Below the pieces are notes generated by a model. The model was not told the origin of the DNA. It saw nothing but the letters and a program-made list of their open reading frames with translations, and did no database searches. A DNA stretch of 64,000 bases from Blastococcus sp. CT_GayMR16 (GTDB lineage Bacteria; Actinomycetota; Actinomycetes; Mycobacteriales; Geodermatophilaceae): positions 248,001 to 312,000 of the forward strand of contig NZ_SPQK01000003.1 of NCBI RefSeq assembly GCF_004570875.1. Reading direction: 5' to 3'. A program made the translations under genes and the position numbers. Positions 62,969 through 64,000 of this stretch are shown piece after piece (the stretch's first letter is position 1; the number at the start of each line of letters is the position of its first letter).

Positions 62969-64000
62969 TCAGACGAGGAGTGGTGTGCCCATCAGGATTT
63001 CGGTGCCGTCGGGTCGCCAGGTGCGCCACCGGCCGTCGGGTTGTCGGACCACCGAGAAGCCGTGGTGGACCTTGGTGTGGTGCTGCTCGCACAGGAGGGC
63101 ACTGTTCTCCAGCGAGGTCTCGCCGCCGTAGACCCAGTGGATCAGGTGGTGGACGTCGCACCAGTAGGACGGCGCCTCGCAGCCGGCGAACACACAGCTC
63201 TTGTCGCGGTGCTCGACCGCTCTCCGCAGTTGCGGGGGGACGACCCGTTTCGTGCGGCCGAAGTCCAGCGGCTGCCCCTCAGGTCCGACCACGATGCGGG
63301 TGATGCTGCCGTCGCAGGCCAGCCAACGGGCCCGTCCGGCCGAGATCGTGGCGCCGAAACCGAGTTCTGCGGCGACCGGGCCGGTCGAGGGGTCGACCAG
63401 GTCCGCCAGCGGGATGGTCACGACCACGTGCGGCTTCACCGTGCGCATCACCGGCAGGCCACCGGCGGCGAGGGCGTTGTCGGCGAGTTGGACGATCCCG
63501 TCGCCCAGCTGCTGAGCTCGGGTGCGCAGGTCACCAGCCGGCCGGTGGGCCTGCGCGATCGACTCCAGCGCCGCCTGCAGCTTCTCCCCGCCGACGGCGT
63601 CGAGCTCGCCGCGGATCACCAGCCGTCCGTCGATCAGCTTCGACAGGGTCAGCGACCGGCCTTCGGAGGGGTCGGGCTCGGTGCCGTCGGGGTCGAGTCG
63701 GGCGAGGAAGTGGGCGACCACCCGGCCCAGTTGGGCGTGGGGCAGCGTGACTGCGACCTCGGTCAGCGTCGCGTCGATCTGGGCGAGGTCGACGCCCTGC
63801 CCGACCGCCTCGGCCTGCACATCCACGGCCGTCACCGGCGCGACGACCGACACCTGCTCGGCGGTGACAGCACCGGCGGCGAAGGCCGCTCGCAGCGCCG
63901 GCAACTGATCGAGTGCGCGGCCGTTGCGCACCAACCGGGTGATCTCGGCGGCCGACAGCCGCACATGGGTGCGCAGCCATGACTTCATCGACGTCAGCCC
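62969..64000 (-). CDS. DUF222/HNH endonuclease-like protein, 5' cut
   Basis: Open past base 64000; the N-terminal region is missing. DUF222 part: GLTSMKSWLRTHVRLSAAEI and RALDQLP. C-terminal HNH: SYWCDVHHLIHWVYGGETSL, NSALLCEQHHTKVHH. The 13E12-type family is widely repeated in Geodermatophilaceae and mycobacteria; activity not proven. Stop 62969. Confidence 0.92.
   Translation of the reverse strand, partial: GLTSMKSWLRTHVRLSAAEITRLVRNGRALDQLPALRAAFAAGAVTAEQVSVVAPVTAVDVQAEAVGQGVDLAQIDATLTEVAVTLPHAQLGRVVAHFLARLDPDGTEPDPSEGRSLTLSKLIDGRLVIRGELDAVGGEKLQAALESIAQAHRPAGDLRTRAQQLGDGIVQLADNALAAGGLPVMRTVKPHVVVTIPLADLVDPSTGPVAAELGFGATISAGRARWLACDGSITRIVVGPEGQPLDFGRTKRVVPPQLRRAVEHRDKSCVFAGCEAPSYWCDVHHLIHWVYGGETSLENSALLCEQHHTKVHHGFSVVRQPDGRWRTWRPDGTEILMGTPLLV

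Overview
The window is chromosomal DNA from a high-GC actinobacterium. GTG starts are frequent, overlapping ATGA/GTGA gene junctions are common, there are LAL-type LuxR and TetR regulators, two succinate dehydrogenases, a DUF222/HNH protein, and a flagellin. This combination fits Geodermatophilaceae (Blastococcus, Geodermatophilus, Modestobacter), but that is an inference from gene content; no rRNA or marker tree is available here.

Region 1-6.9 kb holds a partial DUF559 protein, a SRPBCC-Nudix fusion, and an assimilatory sulfate module: Rrf2 regulator, cysC, a short cysteine-containing leader peptide, sir, a zinc-ribbon microprotein and cysH. A pterin dehydratase and a VOC protein follow. Region 6.5-15.5 kb holds a DUF3037/HipA-kinase pair, DUF1990, a tightly overlapping cell-surface polysaccharide operon (cellulose-synthase-like GT2, GT39-like membrane transferase, GH8 lipoprotein, polyprenol-phosphate mannosyltransferase with a frameshift), and an ABC exporter. 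Region 15.7-23.5 kb holds the large catalase katE, a YedY-like molybdoprotein with its flavin reductase, and the first sdhCAB operon, which ends at a near-perfect 50-nt palindrome. Region 23.6-32.4 kb holds an HxlR/thioesterase pair, an MFS exporter coupled to a 26-codon peptide and facing a LAL regulator, tandem YjbR genes, a frameshifted adenosine deaminase and an LLM oxidoreductase. Region 32.6-45.3 kb holds a multicopper oxidase, TetR/cupin, glutathione peroxidase, nitroreductase, an MFS transporter, and an acyl-CoA-type catabolic group (hydrolase, TesB-like thioesterase, cysteine-less thiolase-like protein, DUF35 partner). Region 45.5-56.6 kb holds a second sdhCAB operon, a thioredoxin-like protein without CXXC, flagellin, pyrophosphatase, a NarL-type two-component system and a PilZ protein.

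The most striking feature is a roughly 5.3-kb integrative element (about 56569-61861) inserted into the 3' end of ychF. Both ends carry the 15-bp core ACGTTGAAGCGGAAC, and both copies still read FRFNV-stop in the ychF frame, so insertion regenerates the target gene. Paired GTTGACTG arm-type repeats with identical 11-nt spacing sit near both ends. A tyrosine integrase and an excisionase lie at the right end. The cargo is five unrecognised, visibly more A/T-rich genes separated by five copies of one intergenic inverted-repeat family.

Four conserved genes (polyprenol-phosphate mannosyltransferase, adenosine deaminase, a VOC protein and a SnoaL-like protein), and possibly a TetR gene, are broken by single-base indels, mostly in G/C runs. 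These could be sequencing errors or recent mutations.
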